64,000 nucleotides of DNA. It comes from Pseudocolwellia agarivorans. GTDB lineage: Bacteria; Pseudomonadota; Gammaproteobacteria; Enterobacterales; Alteromonadaceae. The notes beneath the pieces were generated by a model, which saw only the letters and a program-made list of their open reading frames with translations, made no database searches and was not told where the DNA came from. Both the position numbers and the translations under genes were made by a program. Below, piece after piece: positions 50,050 to 64,000 of the stretch (the stretch's first letter is position 1; every line of letters begins with the position of its first letter). The DNA lies in NCBI RefSeq assembly GCF_002000085.1, contig NZ_MUZU01000001.1, positions 124,001-188,000 on the forward strand. Direction: 5' to 3'.

Positions 50050-50757
50050 ATGAGCCAAACTCTTGAATTACTTAACAGTGAGAGTTTGGTCTTCCCTCCT
50101 CTACACCAAGCCCTTACAGAACCTAATGGGTTACTTGCCTTTGGCGGAGATTTAAGTGTTGAGCGTTTATGCAGCGCTTACAAACACGGTGTATTCCCTT
50201 GGTATTCTGCTCATGATCCAATCATGTGGTGGAGCCCTGATCCTAGAGCTATAATTACCACATCATCCATTAAAATAAATCGCACGTTAAGGAAAGTTTT
50301 AAAACAAAAAAATTATAGCGTTTCAATTAACAAAGCTTTTAACGATGTTATCAACCTTTGTGCACACGCCCCTTTTAGAAAAGAAGATACGTGGATTGTT
50401 ACCGACATGATTAATGCTTATAAACAACTGCACACACAAGGACATGCACATAGTATTGAAGTATGGCAAAATAATGAATTAGTGGGTGGTTTGTATGGCG
50501 TAGCGATTAATGGCTATTTTTCTGGTGAGTCAATGTTTTATAAAGTCAGTAATGCTTCAAAAATAGCCCTTGTAGCGCTTGCTAAGCATTTAGAGAGCAT
50601 TAATATAAACATGATAGACTGCCAATTATTAAATCCATTCTTGGCTGATATGGGCTGTATTGAGGTATCAAGAGAGTATTTTATTAAACAACAACAAAAA
50701 CATTTATCTATAAACATTCCTCACGATTTTTGGCTACCAAAAGAAATAGAGTCGTAA
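50050..50757 (+). CDS. aat: Leucyl/phenylalanyl-tRNA--protein transferase Aat
   Basis: 235 residues (E. coli 234). Family blocks are [43 protein letters not shown] and [18 protein letters not shown]. It adds Leu or Phe to proteins with N-terminal Arg or Lys, producing substrates for ClpS-ClpAP. It is followed by bpt after one base; clpS and clpA are 1.5-4 kb downstream. Confidence 0.96.
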   Translation: MSQTLELLNSESLVFPPLHQALTEPNGLLAFGGDLSVERLCSAYKHGVFPWYSAHDPIMWWSPDPRAIITTSSIKINRTLRKVLKQKNYSVSINKAFNDVINLCAHAPFRKEDTWIVTDMINAYKQLHTQGHAHSIEVWQNNELVGGLYGVAINGYFSGESMFYKVSNASKIALVALAKHLESININMIDCQLLNPFLADMGCIEVSREYFIKQQQKHLSINIPHDFWLPKEIES

Positions 50758-50758
50758 T

Positions 50759-51460
50759 ATGCCTAATGACTATCAATTTGGAATAACTCAATCTTTTCCC
50801 TGTAATTATTTACCTGATGAAGAAGAACGCCTGCTCGTTGCGGTAGATGAACGCTTACATAACACTGAACAATACTCTTGGTTGATGGCAAACGGTTTTA
50901 GACGCAGCAGCGACCAAATATATCGCCCTCATTGTATAAATTGTAATGCCTGTAAATCAATTCGATTAATTAGCCAAGATTTTAAACCATCAAAAAGTCA
51001 AAAACGTTTACTTAATAAAAACAAAGCTTATACATTGAAAGTATCTCATGAGCCTAAAGACATTTATTATGAGCTTTACGAAAACTACATAAACACAATA
51101 CACCATGACGGTAGTATGTTTCCGGCAACAATAGTTCAATATGAAACATTCACAAAAAGTAGCGTATCCGAGCAATTATTTATTGAGACATGGGATGGCG
51201 ACATACTTATTTCAGTTGCAGTTACCGATATTCTCGTTGATGCCTTATCTGCCGTTTATACTTTTTATCATCCTGATTACCGTTCAAAAGGTTTAGGTGT
51301 ATTTTCGATACTCAATCAAATCAAATTAAGTAATGAATACAACAAAAGGTTTTTATATTTAGGTTATCAAATCGATAGCTGTCAAAAAATGAATTATAAA
51401 AATAAATACTTCCCATACCAAGAATTAATCAATAATACTTGGATTACAACAAATAAATAG
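50759..51460 (+). CDS. bpt: Aspartate/glutamate leucyltransferase Bpt
   Basis: 233 residues. It belongs to the ATE/Bpt family: an N-terminal cysteine motif [11 protein letters not shown] and [12 protein letters not shown], then the GNAT-like C-terminal domain with [20 protein letters not shown] and [22 protein letters not shown]. Bacterial members transfer leucine from Leu-tRNA to N-terminal Asp or Glu, which feeds the ClpS pathway. Coupled to aat by a one-base gap. Absent from E. coli but known beside aat in Vibrio-type genomes. Confidence 0.94.
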   Translation: MPNDYQFGITQSFPCNYLPDEEERLLVAVDERLHNTEQYSWLMANGFRRSSDQIYRPHCINCNACKSIRLISQDFKPSKSQKRLLNKNKAYTLKVSHEPKDIYYELYENYINTIHHDGSMFPATIVQYETFTKSSVSEQLFIETWDGDILISVAVTDILVDALSAVYTFYHPDYRSKGLGVFSILNQIKLSNEYNKRFLYLGYQIDSCQKMNYKNKYFPYQELINNTWITTNK

Positions 51461-51808
<348 letters not shown>

Positions 51809-51826
51809 TAACTTTATAAAACCAAC

Positions 51827-51859
51827 AAAAAACCCAGCTGATCACAACTGGGTTTTTTT
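51827..51859 (+). terminator. Terminator of infA
   Basis: AAAAAACCCAG pairs with CTGGGTTTTTT around a ten-base loop. Confidence 0.88.
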
Positions 51860-51980
51860 ATGTCTTTAATATCAACTACCATTTTAATTTTTGTTCTGTT
51901 TATCAAATCAATAACAAAGTATTGGGTAATTTAAATCTGTAGAAATAATTTGTGATTAAGTGTGGATAAACACTCAAACA

Positions 51981-52012
51981 TAATAAAACCACCTAAAAAG
52001 GTGGTTTTATTA
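51981..52012. terminator. Terminator of clpA
   Basis: TAATAAAACCACC pairs perfectly with GGTGGTTTTATTA around TAAAAA, just past the clpA stop on the leftward strand. Confidence 0.85.
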
Positions 52013-52047
52013 TGAGTTAACTAAGTTACCTTAACTAAAGTTAGCAG

Positions 52048-54303
52048 CTAGTGCTCCACTAACTCTTTTTTCGATTCGCATTGAATCACTAACTTATCTT
52101 TTTTCACATCTACTTTAGCTACACCGCCATGAGTTAGATCACCAAAGAGCAATTCGTTCGCTAAATTTTTCTTCAAGTGTTCTTGGATCAACCTAGACAT
52201 AGGTCTAGCCCCCATGTTTTTATCATAACCTTTATCGGCTAACCAATCTTTCGCTGCTTTTGAAAGTTCTAAAGAGACACCTTTTACATCGAGTTGTGCT
52301 TGAAGTTCAACAATAAACTTATCAACAACTTGATGAATAATTTCGGTACTTAAGTGGTTAAACCAAACAATATTATCTAATCGGTTACGAAATTCAGGAG
52401 AGAAAACTTTATTGATTTCTTCCATCGCATTAATATTCGTATCTTGTTGCTTAAAGCCTATAGATTGTTTTGTTGTTTCAGTAACACCAGCATTGGTCGT
52501 TAATACAATAATAACGTTTCTAAAGTCGGCCTTGCGACCATTATTATCGGTTAATGTACCGTGATCCATCACTTGTAAAAGAATATTAAATACATCGGGG
52601 TGTGCTTTTTCAATTTCGTCTAACAACACAACGGAATGAGGATGTTTAAGTACTGCATCAGTTAATAAACCGCCCTGCTCATAACCTACATATCCAGGAG
52701 GAGCACCAATAAGTCGGCTCACCGCATGCTTTTCCATGTACTCAGACATATCGTAACGCAATAACTCAACACCTAACGTTTTAGCGAGTTGTTGTGTAAC
52801 TTCAGTTTTACCTACGCCTGTTGGACCAGCAAATAAGAATGAACCAATAGGCTTTTCTTCATTCCCTAAGCCAGCACGTGATAAACGAATAACAGATGAA
52901 AGCTCATCAATTGCATGATCTTGACCAAATACAACCATTTTAAGATTTCTATCTAACGTTTTAAGGCTATTAGTTTCTGTTGAAGAGACTGACTTCTCTG
53001 GTATACGAGCCATTTTAGCAACAATAGTCTCAATGTCCGTATTATTAATAATTTTTTTGCGTTTAGATGGCGCAACTAATTGTTGTTTAGCACCTGCTTC
53101 ATCAATAACATCTATCGCTTTATCAGGTAAAAAGCGCTCATTAATATACTTAGCCGATAATTGAGCGGCAGCTTTTAACGCTTTGTTGGTATAACGAATT
53201 CCATGATGACTTTCGTATTTCTCTTTTAAACCTTGTAAGATTTTAGTTGTTTCATCAACACTAGGTTCTGCTACATCAATTTTTTGGAATCGTCTTGCAA
53301 GTGCGCGATCTTTCTCAAAAATACTATTGTATTCTTGATATGTGGTAGAGCCAATACAACGCAATTTTCCAGATGATAGTAAAGGTTTAAGTAAATTGGA
53401 AGCATCCATCATACCGCCAGAAGCAGCACCAGCACCAATAATAGTATGAATTTCATCAATAAATAAAATGGCATTCGTATCAGTTTCTAACTCTTTTAAA
53501 ACAGCTTTGAATCTCTTTTCGAAATCACCTCTGTACTTAGTTCCCGCCAATAATGCGCCCATATCTAATGAGTAAATGGTTGCGTCAGCTAAAAATTCTG
53601 GAGCTTTATCTGAAATAACTAAATTTGCTAAGCCTTCAGCAATTGCTGTTTTACCAACACCTGCTTCCCCAACGTATAACGGATTATTTTTGCGACGACG
53701 GCTTAATACTTGTAATGTTCTTTCTAACTCATCACTTCTACCAATCAGTGGGTCTATATTACCTTTAAGTGCTTCTTCATTAAGATTTACAGCAAAGTTA
53801 TCTATAGTACGCTCTTCCTCAACTTTCTGTTCAACATCTTCTGCTGCGTGTAGAGGTTCATTGCTTTCCAGTTTTGAAATACCATGAGAAATAAAGTTTA
53901 CAATATCTAAACGAGTGATCTCTGATTTTTTAAGGAAATAGGCGGCTTGCGATTCTTGCTCACTAAAAATAGCCACTAATACATTAGAACCGTTTACTTC
54001 ACTTTTACCTGATGATTGCACATGAAAAACAGCACGTTGTAATACTCGCTGAAATCCTAAGGTAGGTTGAGTTTCTCTTTCAATTTCACTTTCAGGAATT
54101 ACTGGCGTTGTTTCACCAATAAAATTAAGTAACTCCTCACGTAATTTGGATATATCTGCACCACAAGCATTCAAAGCTTCAATAGAAGCAGGATTGTCTA
54201 ATAGTGCGAGTAGTAGATGCTCTACCGTCATAAATTCATGACGGGAATCTTTAGCTTGACGAAAAGCTAAGTTTAATGAAATTTCTAAATCTTTATTTAG
54301 CAT
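52048..54303 (-). CDS. clpA: ClpA, AAA+ unfoldase subunit of ClpAP
   Basis: 751 residues (E. coli 758). An N-terminal Clp_N repeat domain (about 1-145) binds ClpS; the first AAA+ module has Walker A VGEAGVGKTAIAEG near residue 214, the second has FAGPTGVGKTEVTQQ near 495, and NNNGRKADFRN and ARPMSRLIQEHLKK follow. It unfolds proteins and feeds ClpP (not in window). A GGAG precedes ATG 54303. clpS lies 28 bases upstream, so they are co-transcribed. Confidence 0.97.
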   Translation of the reverse strand: MLNKDLEISLNLAFRQAKDSRHEFMTVEHLLLALLDNPASIEALNACGADISKLREELLNFIGETTPVIPESEIERETQPTLGFQRVLQRAVFHVQSSGKSEVNGSNVLVAIFSEQESQAAYFLKKSEITRLDIVNFISHGISKLESNEPLHAAEDVEQKVEEERTIDNFAVNLNEEALKGNIDPLIGRSDELERTLQVLSRRRKNNPLYVGEAGVGKTAIAEGLANLVISDKAPEFLADATIYSLDMGALLAGTKYRGDFEKRFKAVLKELETDTNAILFIDEIHTIIGAGAASGGMMDASNLLKPLLSSGKLRCIGSTTYQEYNSIFEKDRALARRFQKIDVAEPSVDETTKILQGLKEKYESHHGIRYTNKALKAAAQLSAKYINERFLPDKAIDVIDEAGAKQQLVAPSKRKKIINNTDIETIVAKMARIPEKSVSSTETNSLKTLDRNLKMVVFGQDHAIDELSSVIRLSRAGLGNEEKPIGSFLFAGPTGVGKTEVTQQLAKTLGVELLRYDMSEYMEKHAVSRLIGAPPGYVGYEQGGLLTDAVLKHPHSVVLLDEIEKAHPDVFNILLQVMDHGTLTDNNGRKADFRNVIIVLTTNAGVTETTKQSIGFKQQDTNINAMEEINKVFSPEFRNRLDNIVWFNHLSTEIIHQVVDKFIVELQAQLDVKGVSLELSKAAKDWLADKGYDKNMGARPMSRLIQEHLKKNLANELLFGDLTHGGVAKVDVKKDKLVIQCESKKELVEH

Positions 54304-54331
54304 AGTTTACTCCACTGTCAAAACTTACGGG

Positions 54332-54652
54332 TTACACTTTTTCCATTGTACACTTAAGGGGATGCTGATTTTCAATAGCGTAACTACTTACTTGACTTAC
54401 TTTAGTTTCTGCAATTTCCGCGGTAAATGTTCCACAAGATGCCTTACCTTTATAATGAATATCGAGCATAATATCGGTTGCTTGCTCTGCATTCATATTG
54501 AAAAACATACGTAAGACCTCAACCACAAAATCCATAGGCGTATAATCATCATTTAATAATATAACGTTATACATCGGAGGTTTTACATTGTCTATTTCAA
54601 TTTTTTCTTCAAGTAGCTCTTGGTTATCTGTGAGCTCTTTCCATTTACTCAT
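54332..54652 (-). CDS. clpS: ClpS, N-degron adaptor of ClpAP
   Basis: 106 residues (E. coli 106). The core has [23 protein letters not shown], with the Asn-Asp pair of the N-degron pocket, then [20 protein letters not shown] with the pocket histidine. ClpS binds proteins with N-terminal Leu, Phe, Tyr or Trp and passes them to ClpA. Directly upstream of clpA and divergent from cspD, the E. coli order. Confidence 0.97.
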   Translation of the reverse strand: MSKWKELTDNQELLEEKIEIDNVKPPMYNVILLNDDYTPMDFVVEVLRMFFNMNAEQATDIMLDIHYKGKASCGTFTAEIAETKVSQVSSYAIENQHPLKCTMEKV

Positions 54653-54867
54653 AATTATATATTAGCCTGTAGATGAGAATTTTGCTGTAACTTTTCTCAC
54701 TATTTTAAAGTTTAATAAGATGAAAAAATAGGTAAATTTAACTTGACTAATAATTAAATTTATCTACGATTCATTAGTGATGTTTTTTTAATCACTACTT
54801 GATTTAAAAAATGCTTAAGAAACATAAATAATATACCAAGTTCATTTTTAATAAAGGATGTAGAAGT

Positions 54868-55092
54868 ATGGCACAAGGTACAGTTAAATGGTTCAATAAT
54901 GCTAAAGGTTTTGGTTTTATTCGTCCTGACGAGGGAGGTGAGGATATATTTGCTCACTATTCGACAATTCAAATGGAAGGTTATCGAACGTTAAAAGCAG
55001 GACAGGATGTAAATTACGAAATTGATGCAGGACCTAAAGGTCAGCACGCAGCAAGCATTACTCCATCCGAAGTAGAGTCTCAAGAAGATTAA
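54868..55092 (+). CDS. cspD: Cold-shock-domain protein CspD
   Basis: 74 residues, the size of E. coli CspD. The cold-shock domain has RNP1-like KGFGFI and RNP2-like DIFAHYS motifs for single-stranded nucleic acid binding. The acidic tail (SEVESQED) is longer than that of CspA types. E. coli CspD inhibits replication in stationary phase. An AAGGA ribosome site precedes ATG 54868, and the divergent clpS neighbour supports the name. A bidirectional terminator follows. Confidence 0.93.
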   Translation: MAQGTVKWFNNAKGFGFIRPDEGGEDIFAHYSTIQMEGYRTLKAGQDVNYEIDAGPKGQHAASITPSEVESQED

Positions 55093-55113
55093 TCATTTAC
55101 TATAAGTTACATC

Positions 55114-55151
55114 GGGAATAAAAAACACGTTAATCTCTGTTTTTTATTCCC
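55114..55151. terminator. Bidirectional terminator cspD/icd
   Basis: GGGAATAAAAAACA pairs with TGTTTTTTATTCCC; serves the convergent genes. Confidence 0.85.
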
Positions 55152-55160
55152 ATTAACTTA

Positions 55161-56411
55161 TTACAAATTATCTATAATACAGTCACCAAATTCAGAACAA
55201 GTTACCAATGTAGCCCCATCCATTAAACGTTCAAAATCATAAGTTACCGTTTTAGCATTAATTGCCCCCGACATACCTTTAAGTAACAAATCTGCGGCTT
55301 CAAACCACCCCATATGCCTTAGCATCATTTCTGCCGATAAGATTACTGAACCAGGATTTACCTTATTTAAGCCTGCATATTTAGGTGCCGTGCCGTGAGT
55401 TGCTTCAAAAATAGCAACTTCATCATTTAAGTTAGCGCCTGGAGCAATCCCAATACCACCAACTTGTGCGGCTAATGCATCAGAAAGATAATCACCATTT
55501 AAATTTAATGTTGCGATAACACTGTATTCAGCTGGCCTTAGCAATATTTGTTGCAACATAGCATCAGCAATGACATCTTTAATAATTATTTCTTTACCAT
55601 TATTAGGATTAATCAGTGAGCACCATGGACCACCGTCGATATAGTCAGCACCAAACTCTTCAATAGCTAACTGATACCCCCAGTCTTTAAATGCCCCTTC
55701 GGTAAACTTCATAATATTACCTTTGTGCACTAACGTTACTGAGTCTTTATCATTGTCGATTGCATATTGGATTGCTTGGCGAACTAAACGCTGTGTACCT
55801 TCTTTAGATACAGGCTTAATACCGATACCACAATTATCTTCAAAACGAATTTTAGTTACGCCCATTTCTTTGGTTAAAAACTCAATAACTCTCTTCGCTT
55901 CTGGTGTATTGGCTTGATACTCAATGCCGGCATATATATCTTCAGAGTTTTCTCTAAAAATAATCATGTTAACTTCAGCAGGGTTTTTAACGGGGCTTGG
56001 TACTCCCGTAAACCACTGTACAGGACGTTGGCAAACATAAAGATCAAGTATTTGACGTAAGGCTACATTCAACGAGCGCATTCCACCGCCAACAGGTGTA
56101 GTAAGAGGACCTTTGATACCCACTTTATATTGTTTGAACATTTCTAATGTTTCATCAGGTAACCAAGTTTCTGAGTCATAGATTTCAGTAGCTTTTTCAC
56201 CAGCGTAAACCTCCATCCAATGAATACTCCGTTCATCGGCATAAGCTTTTTTAACGGCAACATCAACCACTTTAATCATAGTTGGAGTAACATCAATGCC
56301 AATACCATCACCTTCGATATAAGGAATAATAGGATTATTAGGAACGGCTAGCTTTCCATCAATAACTGTGATTTTACTACCTGACTCTGGAATTATTACT
56401 TTATTTGACAT
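55161..56411 (-). CDS. icd: Isocitrate dehydrogenase (NADP), homodimeric type
   Basis: 416 residues from ATG 56411 (AGAGGA upstream), the same length as E. coli Icd; the frame upstream to 56492 gives no sensible extension. The substrate loop [13 protein letters not shown] contains the serine that AceK phosphorylates in E. coli; the later motifs [14 protein letters not shown] and [12 protein letters not shown] are present. It oxidises isocitrate to 2-oxoglutarate. The monomeric isozyme gene lies immediately upstream on the same strand, and rluE beyond it. Confidence 0.97.
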   Translation of the reverse strand: MSNKVIIPESGSKITVIDGKLAVPNNPIIPYIEGDGIGIDVTPTMIKVVDVAVKKAYADERSIHWMEVYAGEKATEIYDSETWLPDETLEMFKQYKVGIKGPLTTPVGGGMRSLNVALRQILDLYVCQRPVQWFTGVPSPVKNPAEVNMIIFRENSEDIYAGIEYQANTPEAKRVIEFLTKEMGVTKIRFEDNCGIGIKPVSKEGTQRLVRQAIQYAIDNDKDSVTLVHKGNIMKFTEGAFKDWGYQLAIEEFGADYIDGGPWCSLINPNNGKEIIIKDVIADAMLQQILLRPAEYSVIATLNLNGDYLSDALAAQVGGIGIAPGANLNDEVAIFEATHGTAPKYAGLNKVNPGSVILSAEMMLRHMGWFEAADLLLKGMSGAINAKTVTYDFERLMDGATLVTCSEFGDCIIDNL

Positions 56412-56636
56412 ATGAAGTTCCTCTGCTGCATCCGAATACGGTGAATTAAACAGTAAGGTATGCTTTATGAAACTAGTGGTGAAACCAAACACACTTACTT
56501 ACAGACAAACTATCGCAGAAATGAATAAGAAACTAATCACTAAAAGGTAATAATGGGTATAAACAGAAGAAATATAGAAATTAAGCAATTGAAGTTACAG
56601 AATTTATTGGCTATAAAATAAATCAATAAGCAAAAA

Positions 56637-56665
56637 AAAAAGCTGAGTAAAAACTCAGCTTTTTA
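56637..56665 (-). terminator. Terminator of monomeric isocitrate dehydrogenase gene
   Basis: AGCTGAGT pairs with ACTCAGCT around AAAA, flanked by A- and T-runs. Confidence 0.9.
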
Positions 56666-56679
56666 AAGAAAACTAATAT

Positions 56680-58962
<2,283 letters not shown>

Positions 58963-59093
58963 TCAATACAGCTATATCGATATGCACTTTATTAAAATTT
59001 ATTTTCGCGCGCATATTACAGGATTTTAACGAAAATTAACATAGCCCTAGATAAGAGAATAAGACTTTCAAGGCCCAAAGTTTGATAAAAATA

Positions 59094-59690
59094 ATGAATA
59101 CAAAACAAAGAAGAACAAAATCAACTAGTTTTAAAGCCCCTAAAACAACAGATGAACAACGAAAAATTGTATTGTTTAACAAGCCGTTTGATGTGTTAAG
59201 CCAGTTTACAGACGATCAAAAACGAAAAACATTAGCTGATTATATCAATATAAAAGGCGTGTATGCTGCAGGTCGCCTAGATCGAGACAGCGAAGGGTTA
59301 CTGCTATTAACAAATGATGGAAAATTACAACATAAATTAGCTAACCCTAAACAAAAAACGGAAAAAACCTACTGGGTACAAGTTGAAGGCTCTCCTACTG
59401 AAAATGATTTACTTCAGTTAGAAAAAGGGGTAAACCTTAAAGATGGTTTAACCTTACCTGCTAAAGTATCGGTTATGAAGGAACCAGATATCTGGCCGAG
59501 AACCCCACCGATTAGAGAACGAAAAAACATTCCTACAACCTGGTTAAGTATTTCCATAAAAGAAGGACGAAACCGACAAGTACGTCGTATGACCGCTCAT
59601 ATAGGTTTTCCTACTTTAAGATTAATTCGATATTCTATAGGTCAATACAACATAAACAACATCAACAATGGCGAGTTTAATATTATATAA
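59094..59690 (+). CDS. rluE: 23S rRNA pseudouridine(2457) synthase RluE
   Basis: 198 residues from ATG 59094; a TTG at 59082 is a less likely start. The RsuA/RluB/E/F-type catalytic motif [17 protein letters not shown] carries the nucleophile aspartate near residue 64, and [24 protein letters not shown] is the family's C-terminal signature. The N-terminus is short and basic, without an S4 domain, as in RluE. It is the first gene of the run rluE-nudJ-mnmA-hflD-purB, the same order as E. coli. Confidence 0.93.
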   Translation: MNTKQRRTKSTSFKAPKTTDEQRKIVLFNKPFDVLSQFTDDQKRKTLADYINIKGVYAAGRLDRDSEGLLLLTNDGKLQHKLANPKQKTEKTYWVQVEGSPTENDLLQLEKGVNLKDGLTLPAKVSVMKEPDIWPRTPPIRERKNIPTTWLSISIKEGRNRQVRRMTAHIGFPTLRLIRYSIGQYNINNINNGEFNII

Positions 59691-59705
59691 GACTGAAAAT
59701 AAACA

Positions 59706-60194
59706 ATGAATACAATTCAAAATACTCATGGTGATGATCAATTCAAACCTAACACAACCGTTGCTGCGGTAATATTTTGTGATGACAAATTTTTATTAGT
59801 TGAAGAGTTAGAAAATAGTAAAAATGTATTTAATCAACCAGCTGGCCACATAGAAGCCGGCGAAAATTTAATTGCTGCTGCAGAAAGAGAAATATTAGAA
59901 GAAACAGGCCTAGCACTTTCCCCTCAGTATTTAAATGGTATTTATTATTACCACCGACCTGAACTTAATCTATATTTTGTTCGTTTTTGCTTTGTTATTG
60001 AGCTTAACACCTGTATGCAAGGCACTCCACAAGACGATGAAATACTGGCTACACATTGGCTTACCTATAATGAAATAAAAGCGAGATCGTCTGAACTAAG
60101 AAGCCCTATGGTATTAGAGTGTATTGAAGACTACTTACTACACAAAAAGCTAGGTCAAAAAATACCATTATCGGTATTAAAAAGTAATATTTAG
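59706..60194 (+). CDS. nudJ: Nudix phosphatase NudJ
   Basis: 162 residues (E. coli 153). The Nudix box is complete, running from GHIEAGENL to REILEETGL near residues 47-69. E. coli NudJ hydrolyses thiamine pyrophosphate precursors and nucleoside di/triphosphates. It follows rluE after 15 bases and comes before mnmA, as in E. coli. Confidence 0.93.
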   Translation: MNTIQNTHGDDQFKPNTTVAAVIFCDDKFLLVEELENSKNVFNQPAGHIEAGENLIAAAEREILEETGLALSPQYLNGIYYYHRPELNLYFVRFCFVIELNTCMQGTPQDDEILATHWLTYNEIKARSSELRSPMVLECIEDYLLHKKLGQKIPLSVLKSNI

Positions 60195-60216
60195 TCTGTT
60201 TACTCCACTGCACACA

Positions 60217-60225
60217 TGCTATAAT
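60217..60225 (+). promoter_or_regulatory. Extended -10 promoter of mnmA
   Basis: TGCTATAAT gives a consensus TATAAT with the TGn extension, 33 bases before the mnmA ATG. The -35 is poor (GTTTAC about 16 bases upstream), which is acceptable for extended -10 promoters. Confidence 0.55.
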
Positions 60226-60258
60226 TCCGCGCCTTATTTTCTATGATTTAATTTTTTG

Positions 60259-61413
60259 ATGACTACACACTCTACAACACAAACGCCCCCATTGAATAAC
60301 AATGACTTATCAACTAAGCCACCTTCTGAAACCAAGGTAATTGTTGGTATGTCGGGTGGTGTTGACTCTTCAGTTTCAGCTTATTTATTGCAACAAGAAG
60401 GCTATCAGGTTGAAGGTTTATTCATGAAAAACTGGGAAGAAGACGATACCGATGAGTATTGTGCTGCAGCCCAAGATTTAGAAGATGCTAAAGCAGTTTG
60501 CGATAAATTGGGGATAAAACTCCATACAATTAATTTCGCTACTGAATATTGGGATAATGTTTTTGAATATTTTCTTGCTGAATATAAAGCAGGCAGAACA
60601 CCTAATCCTGATATTATGTGTAACAAAGAAATTAAATTCAAAGCCTTTTTAGAGTTTGCTTGCGAAGATTTAAATGCAGATTACATTGCCACAGGGCATT
60701 ATGTACAACGTGCATATCAAAACGGTAAATGGGCAATGTTGCGTGGTTTAGACAGTAACAAAGATCAAAGTTATTTCTTATATACCTTAAGTCACGAACA
60801 AGTGGGGCGAACTTTATTCCCTGTTGGTAATATTGAAAAACCTAAAGTACGTGAAATTGCTGAACAAGCAGATTTAATTACTCACAATAAAAAAGACAGT
60901 ACAGGCATCTGTTTTATTGGTGAACGTAAATTTAAAGACTTTCTCGCTCAATATTTACCTGCTCAACCCGGTAATATTGAATCAGCAGAAGGTGAAGTCA
61001 TTGGTAAACATGATGGCTTGATGTATCACACATTAGGTCAACGAAAAGGTTTACGCATTGGCGGCTTAGCCAATTCAGGCGAAGAGCCTTGGTACGTTGT
61101 GGAAAAAGATTTAATCCGTAACGTATTAATTGTTGGTCAAGGGCATAACCACCCTCGCCTATTTTCTAAAGGTTTAATTGGTAACCAATTACATTTAGTT
61201 AATAGAAACGAACTTAATGAACCAATTAAATGTACCGTTAAAACACGTTACCGCCAAGACGATGTAGCCTGTAATTTATCTCCTATGGCAAATGGTGAAT
61301 ATCTTGTTATGTTTGACGAACAACAAAGTTCAGTAACTCCTGGGCAATCAGTTGTTTTTTATCAAGATGATATCTGCCTAGGTGGCGGTATTATCAATAC
61401 GCTTATCCGTTAA
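60259..61413 (+). CDS. mnmA: tRNA 2-thiouridylase MnmA
   Basis: 384 residues from ATG 60259 (a TTG one codon earlier is not needed). The PP-loop SGGVDSS is near residue 34. The two catalytic cysteines are visible in [10 protein letters not shown] and STGICFIG. It puts sulphur on C2 of the wobble uridine in Glu, Gln and Lys tRNAs. It has its own extended -10 promoter, and hflD follows after 38 bases. Confidence 0.97.
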   Translation: MTTHSTTQTPPLNNNDLSTKPPSETKVIVGMSGGVDSSVSAYLLQQEGYQVEGLFMKNWEEDDTDEYCAAAQDLEDAKAVCDKLGIKLHTINFATEYWDNVFEYFLAEYKAGRTPNPDIMCNKEIKFKAFLEFACEDLNADYIATGHYVQRAYQNGKWAMLRGLDSNKDQSYFLYTLSHEQVGRTLFPVGNIEKPKVREIAEQADLITHNKKDSTGICFIGERKFKDFLAQYLPAQPGNIESAEGEVIGKHDGLMYHTLGQRKGLRIGGLANSGEEPWYVVEKDLIRNVLIVGQGHNHPRLFSKGLIGNQLHLVNRNELNEPIKCTVKTRYRQDDVACNLSPMANGEYLVMFDEQQSSVTPGQSVVFYQDDICLGGGIINTLIR

Positions 61414-61451
61414 AATAATTCAGACTCACTAGAGAAAGTATAGAATTTATA

Positions 61452-62069
61452 ATGAAAGAACAAACGCTCACATTAGCAGCCATCTGCCAAGTCGCCTACT
61501 GGGTTCAAAAACTATCTCGTTCAGGCCAAATAGACGATGCAGAATTAACCGTATTGCTTAACAGCATTATGAACACATCTCCTACAAGCACGTTAGATGT
61601 CTACGGAAACGATATTGCAAACTTAAAAGTGGGTCTTGAAACATTAATTCAGCATTTAGGTAACCAGTCAAAAAATAAAGATCCTGAACTCACTCGTTAT
61701 GTAGTGAGTTTATTAGGGTTAGAACGTCGTTTAAGTAAGCGTAATAAGCAAATGGTTTTACTTGGCGAAAGAATAGAACAGTGTGAACGACAACTTGCTC
61801 ACTATGACATAAACAGTGAAACCCTGATTTCTAGTATTGCCAGTATATATAGCGACTTAATTAGTCCATTAGGTTCACCCATTCAAGTAGCGGGTGATCC
61901 CACTATTTTAAAGCAACCAACTAATCAACATAAAATTAGAGCTTTATTATTAGCGGGTATACGTTCAGCGGTACTTTGGAGACAAGTTGGCGGTAAACGT
62001 CGAAATATTTTATTTGCTCGTTCAAAAATAGTGGAATGTGCAGAATCATTACTAAAACAAATAGCTTAA
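61452..62069 (+). CDS. hflD: HflD, lysogenisation regulator-type protein
   Basis: 205 residues (E. coli 213), all helical, with the family blocks LAAICQVAYWVQKLSRSG, ELTRYVVSLLGLERRLSKR and IRALLLAGIRSAVLWRQVGGKR. The E. coli protein was found through its effect on phage lambda CII; its ordinary role is unclear. Position between mnmA and purB is conserved across gammaproteobacteria. Confidence 0.94.
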   Translation: MKEQTLTLAAICQVAYWVQKLSRSGQIDDAELTVLLNSIMNTSPTSTLDVYGNDIANLKVGLETLIQHLGNQSKNKDPELTRYVVSLLGLERRLSKRNKQMVLLGERIEQCERQLAHYDINSETLISSIASIYSDLISPLGSPIQVAGDPTILKQPTNQHKIRALLLAGIRSAVLWRQVGGKRRNILFARSKIVECAESLLKQIA

Positions 62070-62084
62070 TGCTCTTGTTTTTAA

Positions 62085-63488
<1,404 letters not shown>

Positions 63489-63851
63489 TTTAGTCAATTT
63501 AGAATTTACCCGTTACCAATTAAGATATATATCGGTAACGGGCATATTCACTAAAAACGAATACCCCCCACCTCTCGAAACTTTATACCGCGCATCTTTC
63601 AAATCCCAACAATAATTCGCCTGTAACTATAAATTGACGAAAATAATCCAAACTATTTTCAGCAAAATTAGAACCCCTTTAAACTTAATGATATCTTGCA
63701 AAAATGCTTCAGAATATCGATATATAAAATTGATCTTCAGGCACATATTTAAATTATTCAACTTAAGTTTATAGCCAATACTCATAAATAATATTGGTGT
63801 TAAATTCACTAAGTTGCTAACAACTATTTTGCTTTATTGGAGAGTATACGA
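63489..63851. other. Intergenic region after purB (363 bp)
   Basis: Contains a minimal inverted repeat of the dispersed family (63507-63545), which can also fold as a terminator-like hairpin 20 bases after the purB stop. The rest is AT-rich, without a supported gene; it must contain the promoter of the gene at 63852. Confidence 0.5.
63507..63545. repeat. Minimal copy of the inverted-repeat element after purB
   Basis: CCCGTTACC (63509-63517) and GGTAACGGG (63534-63542) are perfect arms around 16 bases. It keeps only the termini of the 261-bp element. Confidence 0.65.
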
Positions 63852-64000
63852 GTGTCCGTTTTTAACTTAGTTGATTTTGATGATCACGAACAAGTGGTTT
63901 TTTGTAGCGATGAAGAATCAGGCTTAAAAGCAATCATAGCAATACATAATACTAACTTAGGCCCTTCCGCAGGTGGATGTAGATTTTGGGATTACTCAAA
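63852..64000 (+). CDS. Leucine-dehydrogenase-like Glu/Leu/Phe/Val dehydrogenase, 3' end outside window
   Basis: The frame is open from GTG 63852 to the window end (49 codons). GGAGAG lies seven bases before the GTG. The peptide contains [20 protein letters not shown] and CRFWDY, the N-terminal substrate-binding block of leucine/valine/phenylalanine dehydrogenases ([17 protein letters not shown]). It should deaminate a branched-chain or aromatic amino acid with NAD, which would add to the amino-acid catabolism theme with ald. Only the first seventh of the gene is visible. Confidence 0.85.
   Translation, partial: MSVFNLVDFDDHEQVVFCSDEESGLKAIIAIHNTNLGPSAGGCRFWDYS

Noticed and set aside
63627-63809. 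60-codon leftward frame in the spacer after purB
   Set aside because: Very AT-rich, no ribosome site, low-complexity translation; best read as chance in non-coding DNA.

Overview
This 64 kb window is chromosomal DNA from an AT-rich marine gammaproteobacterium, most likely a Colwelliaceae/Alteromonadales member (Colwellia or Thalassotalea type). The reasons are gene order shared with E. coli, Shewanella and Vibrio (lrp-ftsK-lolA-rarA-serS; infA-clpA-clpS-cspD; icd-rluE-nudJ-mnmA-hflD-purB; dapE behind an ArsC-like gene; gcvR-bcp), AT-rich codon use, and a dimeric isocitrate dehydrogenase gene next to a monomeric one, an arrangement known from Colwellia. The species assignment is inference. The content is almost entirely core metabolism and information processing. 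I saw no rRNA or tRNA genes, CRISPR arrays, prophage or complete insertion sequences.

Layout. 1-7.1 kb: a left-truncated diguanylate cyclase, ppnN-xni, a DUF3192 gene, and the leftward block gcvA / alpha-beta hydrolase / DUF423 / rlmM. 7.2-15.1 kb: a small secreted protein behind a palindrome-rich leader, then leftward greA, carAB (TTG start on carA, strong ARG box upstream), dapB, an NTF2-like gene and an FKBP-type isomerase. 15.4-21.8 kb: an NhaC-type antiporter, an M48 lipoprotein peptidase, a MocR regulator divergent from a beta-hydroxyacid dehydrogenase with a perfect palindrome between them, and a conserved family of unknown function. 22-31 kb: ackA-pta; arsC-like/dapE/M15 peptidase/small membrane protein; bamC divergent from gcvR-bcp, with dapA missing from its usual place. 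31-40.6 kb is the most accessory-looking part: a lone GH127 glycosidase between a 261-bp inverted-repeat element and a 720-bp gene-free stretch, then DUF349/YeaC, a zinc-ribbon membrane protein, an alanine/glycine symporter, an M14 carboxypeptidase and a thioredoxin-like protein. 40.7-48.8 kb: serS-crcB-rarA-lolA-ftsK-lrp leftward, and ald divergent from lrp. 49-55 kb: trxB, aat-bpt, infA, clpA-clpS and cspD, a compact bacterial N-degron module. 55-64 kb: icd and monomeric idh leftward, rluE-nudJ-mnmA-hflD-purB rightward, and the start of a leucine-dehydrogenase-like gene cut by the right edge.

How the genes work together. Glycine-cleavage control is represented by both GcvA and GcvR; lysine/peptidoglycan precursor synthesis by dapB and dapE; pyrimidine/arginine precursor supply by carAB; acetate overflow by ackA-pta; the 2-oxoglutarate branch point by two isocitrate dehydrogenases; regulated proteolysis by Aat/Bpt tagging and ClpS/ClpA.

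The signals that are not ordinary are: a dispersed repeat family with ATACCCGTTACC / GGTAACGGGTAT ends (one 261-bp copy, two copies that look like internal deletions of it, and one minimal inverted repeat); a peroxiredoxin whose resolving cysteine has moved; several strong operator-like palindromes; and a conserved 469-residue protein without assigned function. I found no clear candidate for a new multi-gene system.
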